A DNA stretch of 64,000 bases, taken from Aureibaculum sp. 2308TA14-22. GTDB lineage: Bacteria; Bacteroidota; Bacteroidia; Flavobacteriales; Flavobacteriaceae. The notes beneath the pieces are model-generated. The model ran no database searches and had not been told where the DNA came from. It saw only the letters and a list, made by a program, of their open reading frames with translations. Of the stretch, positions 36,154 through 44,705 are shown one piece after another (the first letter of the stretch is position 1; every line of letters starts with the position of its first letter). The position numbers and the translations under genes were made by a program. Where the stretch lies: contig NZ_JBEWXT010000001.1 in the NCBI RefSeq assembly GCF_040538665.1, forward strand, positions 434,001 through 498,000, given 5' to 3'.

Positions 36154-38049
36154 GTGGAGAAAAAATATATTGCATATTTTTCTATATTATTGGTAGGCTT
36201 ATTATTTATTATCAGACTGTTCTATATTCAGGTATTAGATTCTAAATATAAACCTTCACCACTGGATAATGCTGCAGTAGCAGTAAAATACGATTATCCA
36301 GAAAGGGGTTTCATTTATGACCGAAACGGTGTTTTAATAGTGGCTAATCAGCCATCTTACGATGTTATGATTGTGCCTCGTGATGTAAAACCACTGGACA
36401 CCTTGGAGTTTTGCAACCTTCTAAAAATAGATAAAGAATCTTTTTTAGAAAAATATAATAAGGCTTATACATATTCCCCAAGAATTCCCTCAGTGTTTGT
36501 GGCTCAACTTTCAAAAAGTGATTATGCTTATTTACAAGAAAAAATGTACAAGTACAAGGGGTTTTATATTCAGAAGAGATCTTTAAGGCAGTACCCCATA
36601 AATTCTGCTGCAAATGTACTGGGTTATATTGGCGAGGTAAGTAATAGTTTGTTGAAAAAAAACAGTTATTATCAGCAAGGAGAATTAATAGGTGTTAATG
36701 GCGTTGAAAAGCAATATGAAGAAGCTTTGAGGGGGGTAAAGGGTGTAAAATTTATTCAAAGAGATCGTTTTAATAAACAAATTGGGCCGTACAAAGGAGG
36801 AATATATGATACGTTGGCAGTAGTGGGCAAAGATGTTAACATTACTTTAGATATTAAGTTGCAAAAATATGCTGAAGACTTAATGGTAAATAAAAGAGGG
36901 GGTATAGTCGCTATCGAACCCTCAAGTGGAGAAATTTTGGCTCTAGTTTCTAGTCCAACATATGATCCGAATCTATTGGTAGGTAGAGAACGCTCTAAAA
37001 ATTATACTAAACTAGATAATGATGGTCATGAAAAACCAATGTTTGATAGGGCGTTGTTAGCTCAATATCCACCGGGCTCACCATTCAAGATAATTAATGC
37101 TTTAATTGGTTTACAAGAAGAAGTGATAACTACTGATACTCATTTTTACTGTTACGGCGGTTTTAAATATGGTAGAAGTTCAAAAGCTTTTTTAGGGTGT
37201 CACTGTGGCGTATATGGCTCGCCGATTAAATTAGATATGGGCATATATAGATCTTGTAATGCGTACTTTGCCAATACTTATAAAAGAATTATCGAAAAAT
37301 TCCCTACTTCCGTGGAAGGTATGAAAGCGTGGAGTAATCATGTAAAAAGTTTTGGATTGGGCGATTTTTTGAATAATGATCTTTCTACTGGAGTAAGAGG
37401 TGTTGTGCCAGATGATAAGTATTACAATAGAATGTATCCTACTTTTACTTGGGGAGCTTCTACCACGATTTCCAATGCCATTGGTCAAGGTGAAATTTTA
37501 ACGACACCTATACAATTGGCAAATATGACCGCTACGGTTGCAAACAAAGGATTTTATTATACGCCTCATATCATTAAAAAAATTGATAATAAACCTATCC
37601 AAATAGATAGATTCACTGTACCGAAAAAAACATCTATTGATCCTGAACATTTTGACCCCATTATTGAAGGAATGTTTAATACAGTTGAAAAGGGTACTGC
37701 CAGATGGTCAAAAGTAAAAGGAATAGAGATTTGTGGAAAAACGGGTACTGCTGAGAATTACTCAGTTGTAAATGGAAAAAGAGTTAAATTTCAAGATCAT
37801 TCTATTTTTGTGGCTTTTGCTCCAAAGGATAATCCTAAAATTGCCATTGCAGTTTTTGTTGAAAATGGTCATTTTGGATCTATTTGGGCAGGCCCGATTG
37901 CCAATTTGATGATAGAAAAATATCTTAATGGCGAAATATCAAGACCTTGGGAAGAAAAAAGAATGTTTGAAGGGAGTATTCAAGATGAATATGATAAACA
38001 ATTATTAATAGAAGAATTAGGCAAAGAACTTGAGGCAGAGACAGAATAA
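36154..38049 (+). CDS. mrdA: penicillin-binding protein 2 (peptidoglycan transpeptidase)
   Basis: PBP2 is the class B transpeptidase of side-wall growth and partners RodA. The start is GTG at 36154 (631 residues). An N-terminal membrane helix (YFSILLVGLLFIIRLFYIQV) is followed by the pedestal domain with ERGFIYDRNGV. The transpeptidase domain has all three active-site motifs: SxxK at Ser309-Lys312 (YPPGSPFKI), SxN at 367-369 (RSCNAYF) and KTG at 528-530 (CGKTGTAEN). A Cys-rich insert (CYGGF, LGCHCGVYGS) lies between the first two, as in other Bacteroidota. rodA begins 20 bases before its stop. Confidence 0.95.
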   Translation: MEKKYIAYFSILLVGLLFIIRLFYIQVLDSKYKPSPLDNAAVAVKYDYPERGFIYDRNGVLIVANQPSYDVMIVPRDVKPLDTLEFCNLLKIDKESFLEKYNKAYTYSPRIPSVFVAQLSKSDYAYLQEKMYKYKGFYIQKRSLRQYPINSAANVLGYIGEVSNSLLKKNSYYQQGELIGVNGVEKQYEEALRGVKGVKFIQRDRFNKQIGPYKGGIYDTLAVVGKDVNITLDIKLQKYAEDLMVNKRGGIVAIEPSSGEILALVSSPTYDPNLLVGRERSKNYTKLDNDGHEKPMFDRALLAQYPPGSPFKIINALIGLQEEVITTDTHFYCYGGFKYGRSSKAFLGCHCGVYGSPIKLDMGIYRSCNAYFANTYKRIIEKFPTSVEGMKAWSNHVKSFGLGDFLNNDLSTGVRGVVPDDKYYNRMYPTFTWGASTTISNAIGQGEILTTPIQLANMTATVANKGFYYTPHIIKKIDNKPIQIDRFTVPKKTSIDPEHFDPIIEGMFNTVEKGTARWSKVKGIEICGKTGTAENYSVVNGKRVKFQDHSIFVAFAPKDNPKIAIAVFVENGHFGSIWAGPIANLMIEKYLNGEISRPWEEKRMFEGSIQDEYDKQLLIEELGKELEAETE

Positions 38050-39307
38050 CATATTCGCAGGGATAGATTGGGTACTAGTATTGTTTTTTATGGTACTGGT
38101 ATTTTTGGGGTGGATAAATATTTATGCAGCTTCGGTAACAGATACTAGCCAAGGTGTTTTTGACGCTGCTACGTTGCACGGCAAACAACTACGGTGGATT
38201 GGTCTTAGCGGTGTATTGATTATTATAATAATGGCAATTGATGCCAAATTTTACGAACGCTTTTCAGGTATTTTTTATATTATATCTATACTTAGTTTAG
38301 TTGGTTTGTTTTTATTTGGTGATACGATTAACGGTGCTACATCTTGGTATAACTTTGGGGGGGCAAGTTTACAACCTTCTGAATTTGCTAAAGTAGCAAC
38401 CATACTGGCATTAGCTAACTTTTTAAATGAACCCAACAGAGATCTTAGTAATTTCAATACTCAATTAAGAGCATTTTTAATTTTATTGTTACCAGCACTA
38501 TTAATTATATTGCAACCTGATGCGGGTTCAGCACTTATTTATTTTACTTTGTTTTTTGTAATGTATAGAGAAGGATTGCCTGGGTTTTATTTAGGTTTGG
38601 GTTTTTTGCTGATGATATTATTTTTGGTAACCTTATATTTTGGATTTATTACGGCGTTAATTATTATTTTTTCACTGATTACCTTGTTATTTGCTTATCT
38701 ATTAAATTTTAAAAAGTTCCATTTAAATCAAGAGTGGCCTAAAATTATAGTACTGTATCTTTTTGTAGGCCTGTTTATGTTTAGTGTAGATTATGTTTAC
38801 AATAGTATTTTTGACCAAAGGCATAGAGATAGATTTGATATTGTTTTAGGTAAAGAAGTTGATCCAAGGGGAATTGGTTACAACACTAATCAGTCAATGA
38901 TTACAATTAGTTCGGGAGGTTTAACAGGTAAAGGTTTTTTGGAAGGGGATAGAACACAAGGTAATTTTGTGCCCGAGCAACATACAGATTATATTTTCAG
39001 TACAGTTGGAGAAGAATGGGGGTTTATTGGTACTAGTGCGGTAATAATTCTATTTATAGCATTTATATTGCGGATAATACGTGTGGCTGAACGGCAAAAG
39101 CTAAAATTCAGTAGGGTTTTTGGCTATTCGGTTGCAACTGTATTCTTTTTTCACTTTATGATTAATGTGGGTATGGTTATAGGAGTAGTGCCAACTATAG
39201 GTATTCCTTTGCCTTTTTTTAGCTATGGAGGTTCTTCTTTGTGGGGATTTACTATTTTGCTTTTTATCTTTATCAGGCTTGATGCGGATAGAACTTATGA
39301 GTGGTAA
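38030..39307 (+). CDS. rodA: rod shape-determining glycosyltransferase RodA
   Basis: RodA is a SEDS-family peptidoglycan glycosyltransferase that works with PBP2. The 425-residue protein has about ten membrane helices and the SEDS signatures LQPSEFAKVATILALANFL, LLIILQPDAGSAL, NQSMITISSGGLTGKGF, FVPEQHTDYIFSTVGEEWGF and the end motif GIPLPFFSYGGSS. The start is TTG at 38030, giving MRQRQNNIFAGIDW; it overlaps mrdA by 20 bases, which suggests coupling. No better downstream start precedes the first membrane helix. Confidence 0.94.
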   Translation: MRQRQNNIFAGIDWVLVLFFMVLVFLGWINIYAASVTDTSQGVFDAATLHGKQLRWIGLSGVLIIIIMAIDAKFYERFSGIFYIISILSLVGLFLFGDTINGATSWYNFGGASLQPSEFAKVATILALANFLNEPNRDLSNFNTQLRAFLILLLPALLIILQPDAGSALIYFTLFFVMYREGLPGFYLGLGFLLMILFLVTLYFGFITALIIIFSLITLLFAYLLNFKKFHLNQEWPKIIVLYLFVGLFMFSVDYVYNSIFDQRHRDRFDIVLGKEVDPRGIGYNTNQSMITISSGGLTGKGFLEGDRTQGNFVPEQHTDYIFSTVGEEWGFIGTSAVIILFIAFILRIIRVAERQKLKFSRVFGYSVATVFFFHFMINVGMVIGVVPTIGIPLPFFSYGGSSLWGFTILLFIFIRLDADRTYEW

Positions 39308-39311
39308 AAAT

Positions 39312-39608
39312 TTACTTAAAAAAGTTGAAAAAACTTGGTTTATCGTTTTTTTTTGAATTTTTCTGACCTTCAATTGAAGGTCTTTCTACTAATTTTTTTT
39401 TAAGAGTAACATAATCACTTTTATTTATTTCGATAAAATCATCCCATTTTTTACTCTCATCAACAAATGCTTTTACATCATTATATGCCCCTACTTTATA
39501 AGTTAAATGTGCTGAAGATAATAGCATGCCTAATGATATTTTATAAATTTGAATAGCCTCTGCTCCAAATAGTACGTAGGTTAGTTCTTCTTTATTGTTC
39601 TTTGTCAT
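39312..39608 (-). CDS. small hypothetical protein
   Basis: I take ATG at 39608 as the start (98 residues), because AAAGGAAAAGAA precedes it; an upstream TTG at 39632 would add eight residues. The sequence is helical and Lys-rich: ELTYVLFGAEAIQIYKISLGMLLSSAHLTYK, then SKKWDDFIEINKSDYVTLKKKLVERPS, and a basic tail ending FFNFFK. There is no signal peptide or firm membrane segment. It converges on rodA with four bases between stops. I do not recognise a family. Confidence 0.6.
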   Translation of the reverse strand: MTKNNKEELTYVLFGAEAIQIYKISLGMLLSSAHLTYKVGAYNDVKAFVDESKKWDDFIEINKSDYVTLKKKLVERPSIEGQKNSKKNDKPSFFNFFK

Positions 39609-39746
39609 TTCTTTTCCTTTAGTATAGAACAACTAAAAATAAAAAACTCCTATTTTTTAATTATATATTAGACAGCAGATGTCAGATTTTAGACAAGTAG
39701 AAAATGTTGCTAAGTACAATCAAAACCAATTAACATTTAAAAAACA

Positions 39747-39772
39747 AAAGACCATCTGAAAAGATGGTCTTT
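39747..39772 (-). terminator. terminator after rpsT
   Basis: AAAGACCATCT (39747-39757) pairs perfectly with AGATGGTCTTT (39762-39772) around a GAAA tetraloop on the plus strand. On the minus strand the hairpin is followed by a T-rich stretch, fitting termination of rpsT. Confidence 0.82.
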
Positions 39773-39796
39773 AGCTTATAGTATTTTTTATAAGAA

Positions 39797-40048
39797 TTAT
39801 AACGCAGCTACATGCTTTGTCAGCTTAGATTTTAAATTAGCAGCCTTATTGTTGTGAATAATATTCTTCTTTGCTAATTTATCAATCATAGAAATAACAG
39901 AACTCAACTGCTTTTTAGCATCAGCTTTCTTTTCGGTTTCACGTAAAGCTTTAATAGCATTTCTAGTGGTTTTGTGCTGAAACTTATTTCTTAAGCGTTT
40001 AGTCTCACTGTTTCTAATTCTTTTTAATGCCGACTTATGATTTGCCAT
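39797..40048 (-). CDS. rpsT: 30S ribosomal protein S20
   Basis: The 83-residue basic protein is ribosomal protein S20: MANHKSALKRIRNSETKRLRN at the start, then KTTRNAIKALRE and the conserved IDKLAKKNIIHNNKAANLKSKLTKHVA. Length is normal. It binds 16S rRNA early in 30S assembly. It lies just downstream of tRNA-Glu on the same strand, so the tRNA and rpsT could share a transcript. Confidence 0.96.
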   Translation of the reverse strand: MANHKSALKRIRNSETKRLRNKFQHKTTRNAIKALRETEKKADAKKQLSSVISMIDKLAKKNIIHNNKAANLKSKLTKHVAAL

Positions 40049-40078
40049 TTAACTTTTTTTAAATAATTAAAACTTTTG

Positions 40079-40150
40079 TAGCCCGTAGGGGAATCGAACC
40101 CCTGTTACCAGGATGAAAACCTGGCGTCCTAACCCCTAGACGAACGGGCC
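40079..40150 (-). tRNA. tRNA-Glu (anticodon TTC)
   Basis: On the minus strand the sequence begins GGCCCGTTCGTCTAGGGG and folds into a cloverleaf. The anticodon loop in CCAGG-TTTTCAT-CCTGG gives anticodon TTC (Glu). The T arm is AGGGG-TTCGATT-CCCCT, and the acceptor GGCCCGT pairs with ACGGGCT, with a G-U pair at the first position. CCA is not encoded. It lies between rpsT and proS. Confidence 0.95.
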
Positions 40151-40235
40151 AATATTCTTTTTCTCTTACAAAGCGAGTGCAAAAATAATACATTTTTTGA
40201 ACCCTGCAAGCCCTTTTTTAAAAAAGTGAAAAAAA

Positions 40236-41711
40236 TTAATAGGCTTTTGCAAAAAATACCCGTTGAGCTGAAGGTTTTCCCGTAAAAACACAAACGCCGT
40301 CTTCGTCTTCTGCATCGTTAGGAATACAGCGTATGGTAGCTTTGGTCAACTCTTTAATCCTATTTTCGGTTTCGGAAGTTCCGTCCCAATGGGCATATAC
40401 AAACCCGCCCTTATTATTTAAAACGCTTTTAAAATCCTCAAAATTATCAACTTTGGTAATATGTTCGTTTCTGTAATTTTTGGCTTTTTCAAACAGTTCT
40501 TCTTGAATTTGAATCAATAACTTTTCAATAGTGGTAGCTAAATTTTCTTGGCTCACAGTTTCTTTGGTTAATGTATCTCTTCTGGCCAGCTCAACAGTAC
40601 CATTTTCCATATCTCTTGGACCCATGGCGATTCTAAGAGGTATGCCTTTCAATTCATATTCTGCAAACTTCCAACCCGGTTTATGCGTGTCTCTGTCATC
40701 AAATTTTACAGAAATACCTTTAGATTTCAGTTCAGCCATAATTTCTTTAGCTTTTTCTGAAATTAATTCAAGTTGTTCTTCTCCACGATAAATCGGCACA
40801 ATAACAACTTGTATTGGGGCTAAATTTGGAGGTAAAACCAATCCGTTATCATCAGAATGCGTCATAACTAAAGCACCCATTAATCTTGTGGAAACACCCC
40901 AAGAAGTTGCCCAAACATGCTCCAGTTTACCCTCTTTTGAAGTAAATTTAACATCAAATGCTTTTGCAAAATTTTGACCTAAGAAATGTGATGTGCCAGC
41001 TTGTAACGCTTTACTATCTTGCATCAAAGCCTCAATTGTATAGGTTTCCAAAGCTCCAGCAAAACGTTCGCTTTCTGTTTTAGTACCTTTAATAACCGGC
41101 ATTGCCATAAAGTTTTCGGCAAAATCAGCATATACATTTTGCATTTGTTCGGCCTCATCAAGTGCTTCTTGTTTTGTAGCGTGTGCTGTGTGCCCTTCTT
41201 GCCATAAAAATTCAGCAGTACGTAAAAACAAACGTGTACGCATTTCCCATCGTACCACATTCGCCCATTGGTTGACTAAAATGGGTAAATCTCTGTACGA
41301 TTGAACCCACTTTCTATAGGTATCCCAGATAATGGTCTCAGATGTGGGTCTAACAATCAGTTCTTCTTCCAATTTAGCATCTTCATCTACAACAATACCA
41401 CTTCCGTCTTCTGCATTTTTTAATCTATAATGCGTAACAACGGCACACTCTTTGGCAAATCCATCTACGTGGCTGGCTTCTTTACTAAAGTAAGATTTTG
41501 GTATAAAAATTGGGAAATAAGCATTCTCATGACCAGTTTCTTTAAACATTCTATCTAATTCGGCTTGCATTTTTTCCCAAATAGCATAACCGTATGGTTT
41601 TATTACCATGCAACCTCTAACTCCGGACATTTCAGCTAAATCAGCTTTTATGACCAATTCGTTGTACCATTTAGAATAATCTTCGCTACGTTTCGTTAAG
41701 TTTTTACTCAT
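40236..41711 (-). CDS. proS: prolyl-tRNA synthetase (short, eukaryote/archaea-like type)
   Basis: ProS charges tRNA-Pro. The 491-residue protein is the short type without the bacterial insertion editing domain. It has class II motif 1 around [24 protein letters not shown], motif 2 around [23 protein letters not shown], and [31 protein letters not shown], the HisRS-like anticodon-binding domain ([45 protein letters not shown]) and a Zn-like C-terminal domain ending [18 protein letters not shown]. This form is usual in Bacteroidota. It starts at ATG 41711, divergent from the Arg/Ser-repeat lipoprotein gene. Confidence 0.95.
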   Translation of the reverse strand: MSKNLTKRSEDYSKWYNELVIKADLAEMSGVRGCMVIKPYGYAIWEKMQAELDRMFKETGHENAYFPIFIPKSYFSKEASHVDGFAKECAVVTHYRLKNAEDGSGIVVDEDAKLEEELIVRPTSETIIWDTYRKWVQSYRDLPILVNQWANVVRWEMRTRLFLRTAEFLWQEGHTAHATKQEALDEAEQMQNVYADFAENFMAMPVIKGTKTESERFAGALETYTIEALMQDSKALQAGTSHFLGQNFAKAFDVKFTSKEGKLEHVWATSWGVSTRLMGALVMTHSDDNGLVLPPNLAPIQVVIVPIYRGEEQLELISEKAKEIMAELKSKGISVKFDDRDTHKPGWKFAEYELKGIPLRIAMGPRDMENGTVELARRDTLTKETVSQENLATTIEKLLIQIQEELFEKAKNYRNEHITKVDNFEDFKSVLNNKGGFVYAHWDGTSETENRIKELTKATIRCIPNDAEDEDGVCVFTGKPSAQRVFFAKAY

Positions 41712-41813
41712 CTATTGTGTTTTGGCATAAATATTGTGATAGTTTTAACACAAAATTAAATTAGTACAAAACTAAATATATTTTGTAATTTAATACCATT
41801 AAATTTACCCAAT

Positions 41814-43199
41814 ATGAAAATTAAAAATAACATCAGCAAAAAAGTGGCTTATCTTTCTTTAACAGGATTGATATTATTAGGCTTAACATCATGTGGTACT
41901 TATCAAGGTACTACTTACGATGATGACGGAATATATGCTTCAAATACTAATCAGACACAGGTTGTAGTTGAAGAAGCACAGCCTAAAAGTAATAAGTATC
42001 AAGATTATTTTAGAAGAGAGGCGGAGCGATATGATGATATAAATCAAGAAGATATAATTACCGATATAGATGATTACGGTTATGAAGACGATTTAGAATA
42101 TTATGAAGATGGAAACTATACCAGTGGAGGTTCTCCATGGGAATATACCGATAATGTAACTGTAAACATCCATTCTGGTTTTGGTTGGGGTGGTTTTTAT
42201 AACCCTTACAGGTTTGGTGGTTTTTACAACGGATATGGGGGTTTTGGATTAGGTTTTGGTAATCCTTACTTTGATGGTTGGTATGGTGGTTTTAACAGTC
42301 CATTTTACGGCTATGGTGGTTTTTATTCTCCTTTCTATAATCCATATAGATTTAATAGACCCTTCTATGGATATGGTTACGGATATTATAATGGATTTAA
42401 CAGTCCCTATTATGGTAATCGATATTTTAACAATAACTATTCTTACGGAAGAAGATATGCATATAACACAAGTAGATTAGGAAATAGAAGTGCTTATAGT
42501 AGAAGATCTTCTGCTACAAATGAAGCAACAAGAAGAATTAATGGTGCAAATACTAGAAGGTCTGTAGCTTCAAGGAGTACTGAAGGGGTAAGTAGAAGAA
42601 GTTCTGTGGATTCAAGAAGAAACTCATCAGTTAGAAGAAGTACAACAAATTCTAGCGTAAGACGTAATTCTGCTACAAACAGAAGAAATGCAAGTTCTTC
42701 AATTAGAAGAACTAATACGCCGCGTCATAATTCGACGGTAAGAAGAAACCATACACCCAGAAATAATTCTGGTATACAAAGAAGTTCAACTACTAGAAGC
42801 AGGTCTAGTGCTGTAAGACGCGGAAATAATGCTCCAAGAACTTCGCAAAGTTCTACGATTAGACGGTCTTCATCTGCTGTAAATAGAAGAACTGCAAGTC
42901 CGACGAATAGAAGTACAACTTCACCAAGGCGTGTAAGAACGGTAAGCAGAAGTTCTGCTAATAGAACAAGTACACCAAGAACTGTTACACGAACTAGAAG
43001 TTCATCTCCAAATAGAGTAACGAGGAGTAGTAGCCCTACAAGAAGTAGAAGTGTTTCTAGAAGCAGTAGCCCTTCCAGAAGTTCTAGTTCAGCTAGACGA
43101 AGTGCACCTTCTAGAAGTAGTAGTGCTTCTCGCAGTAGCTCGCCTTCAAGGTCTTCATCTTCAAGATCCTCATCTAGAAGTAGTTCAAGACGTCATTAA
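41814..43199 (+). CDS. lipoprotein with Gly/Tyr-rich and Arg/Ser-repeat regions
   Basis: The 461-residue prolipoprotein has a lipobox LGLTSCGTY (Cys27). It has three zones: an acidic part to about residue 110 (DDDGIYAS, DYGYEDDLEYYEDGN); a Gly/Tyr/Phe/Asn-rich zone to about 205, with repeats of GGFYNxYGG and FYGYG; and a long zone to the end made almost only of Arg, Ser, Thr and Asn, with dozens of RRSS, SRSSSPSR and RRN-type units. The charge runs from acidic at the N-terminus to very basic at the C-terminus. The middle zone resembles glycine-rich adhesive or silk-like sequence, the last resembles eukaryotic RS domains. There is no T9SS C-terminal domain. No function is assigned. Confidence 0.82.
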   Translation: MKIKNNISKKVAYLSLTGLILLGLTSCGTYQGTTYDDDGIYASNTNQTQVVVEEAQPKSNKYQDYFRREAERYDDINQEDIITDIDDYGYEDDLEYYEDGNYTSGGSPWEYTDNVTVNIHSGFGWGGFYNPYRFGGFYNGYGGFGLGFGNPYFDGWYGGFNSPFYGYGGFYSPFYNPYRFNRPFYGYGYGYYNGFNSPYYGNRYFNNNYSYGRRYAYNTSRLGNRSAYSRRSSATNEATRRINGANTRRSVASRSTEGVSRRSSVDSRRNSSVRRSTTNSSVRRNSATNRRNASSSIRRTNTPRHNSTVRRNHTPRNNSGIQRSSTTRSRSSAVRRGNNAPRTSQSSTIRRSSSAVNRRTASPTNRSTTSPRRVRTVSRSSANRTSTPRTVTRTRSSSPNRVTRSSSPTRSRSVSRSSSPSRSSSSARRSAPSRSSSASRSSSPSRSSSSRSSSRSSSRRH

Positions 43200-43219
43200 A
43201 AAAATTCAATAAAATAATT

Positions 43220-44578
43220 ATGAAAAAAATTCTATTTTTAATAGGAGGATTGTTATCCTCCTTGGTAATCAACGCCCAAGTTATAAGCAATTTTGATGGA
43301 GCAGTATTGTTTTCTGACGAAGATATTAATGGTACAGCTCGTTATAATGCCATGGGCGGAGCCTTTGGAAGTTTAGGAGGTGATATGTCAGCAGTAGATG
43401 TTAACCCTGCAGGTTTGGCTGTTTTTAATAACTCGCAAGGGGCTATTACTTTAGGCCTAAGAAATACGGATATATTAAGTAGCTATTATGGTACTTCAAC
43501 CACTAATTCTGATAGTTATTTGAATATGACTCAGGCGGGTGGAGTATTGGTTTTTAATACGCCAAGAAATTCTAATTGGACAAAATTTGCCCTTGGTTTT
43601 AACTATGCCCTAGCAAAAGATTTTGAAAACGGTTATGAAGTTAACGGTGCTGGAGCTATTTCTGAATATAATGGAGATCCTTATCTGAACAATGATAATG
43701 ATAATACCAATGATATTTTTTACGATAACGTTGATGGTCATTTTTTTGGAAATTACACTACTGGGGAAAATTCAAAATTCACTATTTCTTTTGCTGCAGA
43801 ATACAATAACACATTTAGTTTAGGATTGTCTTTGGTGAGTCATAAATTGGATCATTTTCAAAAAGGATTGTTTGAAGAATCAAATAATGATGGAAATGGA
43901 AATTTGTTGGATGCATCCTATTTGCAAGAACTATATACTTATGGTCAAGGTGTTGGCTTAAATATTGGTTTTATTGCAAAACCAGTACAGGAATTACGTT
44001 TAGGCTTGGCGTTTCAAACCCCAACTTGGTACAATTTAACAGAAGAATATCGTGATGATTTAGAAATACAAGTGAGTAATGATTCTCGACTTTACACCGA
44101 GTTCTCCGATGTAAATATTTTTGAATATGATTTGGTTACTCCAGCAAAGGCAACGGCAAGTATTGCATATCTTTTTGGAAAAGAAGGGTTGGTAAGTTTA
44201 GATTATACTTTAAAAAATTATTCAAAAGCAAAGCTAAAACCAAACAATGATTTTGTAGATGTAAACGAATCTATTTCTAGTGATTTGCAAAACACCTCAG
44301 AAATTAGGTTAGGTGCTGAATGGCGTATAGGAAAAATACTAAGCTTAAGAGGTGGTTATTTTTACAAACAAAGCCCTTATGCTGATGCTATTGATACTGA
44401 CCATGTCAAAGGCTTTTCTTTAGGCACAGGATTTAGATTTAGAAGTAATATTAAATTAGATTTAGCCTATCAAAAATCTACCAACACTGGTGTTTATGGG
44501 TTTACAGAATTTTCTGACCCTGCTGAATTAGACATTGATAACGGTAAGGTTACTGCAACTTTAGTCATAGGACTATAA
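43220..44578 (+). CDS. outer-membrane transport protein, OmpP1/FadL family
   Basis: The 452-residue protein has a signal peptide ending VINAQ and the FadL-type start: ARYNAMGGAFGSLGGDMSAVDVNPAGLAVF, in which the Asn-Pro-Ala-Gly element is diagnostic. A beta-barrel of alternating strands follows and ends in ATLVIGL, with a C-terminal hydrophobic residue. Family members carry long-chain fatty acids and other hydrophobic compounds across the outer membrane. It follows the Arg/Ser-repeat gene by 20 bases and may be co-transcribed with it. A strong terminator follows. Confidence 0.88.
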   Translation: MKKILFLIGGLLSSLVINAQVISNFDGAVLFSDEDINGTARYNAMGGAFGSLGGDMSAVDVNPAGLAVFNNSQGAITLGLRNTDILSSYYGTSTTNSDSYLNMTQAGGVLVFNTPRNSNWTKFALGFNYALAKDFENGYEVNGAGAISEYNGDPYLNNDNDNTNDIFYDNVDGHFFGNYTTGENSKFTISFAAEYNNTFSLGLSLVSHKLDHFQKGLFEESNNDGNGNLLDASYLQELYTYGQGVGLNIGFIAKPVQELRLGLAFQTPTWYNLTEEYRDDLEIQVSNDSRLYTEFSDVNIFEYDLVTPAKATASIAYLFGKEGLVSLDYTLKNYSKAKLKPNNDFVDVNESISSDLQNTSEIRLGAEWRIGKILSLRGGYFYKQSPYADAIDTDHVKGFSLGTGFRFRSNIKLDLAYQKSTNTGVYGFTEFSDPAELDIDNGKVTATLVIGL

Positions 44579-44602
44579 AATATTTTTAGAGTTTTAATAC
44601 AC

Positions 44603-44634
44603 AAAATCCCGAGTAAATTTACTCGGGATTTTTT
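44603..44634. terminator. strong terminator after the FadL-family gene
   Basis: AAAATCCCGAGT (44603-44614) pairs perfectly with ACTCGGGATTTT (44621-44632) around AAATTT, with more T following. It separates the lipoprotein/FadL unit from the SusCD unit. Confidence 0.88.
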
Positions 44635-44705
44635 ATGTTAATATAAATGATTTTTATAATTAAGTTTCATAAATTTGAGGTATCTAATTTCTAAATTTAA
44701 CTCAA

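Noticed and set aside
42530-43199. CRISPR-like or tandem DNA repeats
   Set aside because: The repeats are irregular codon-level Arg/Ser repeats within one long frame, without constant spacers.
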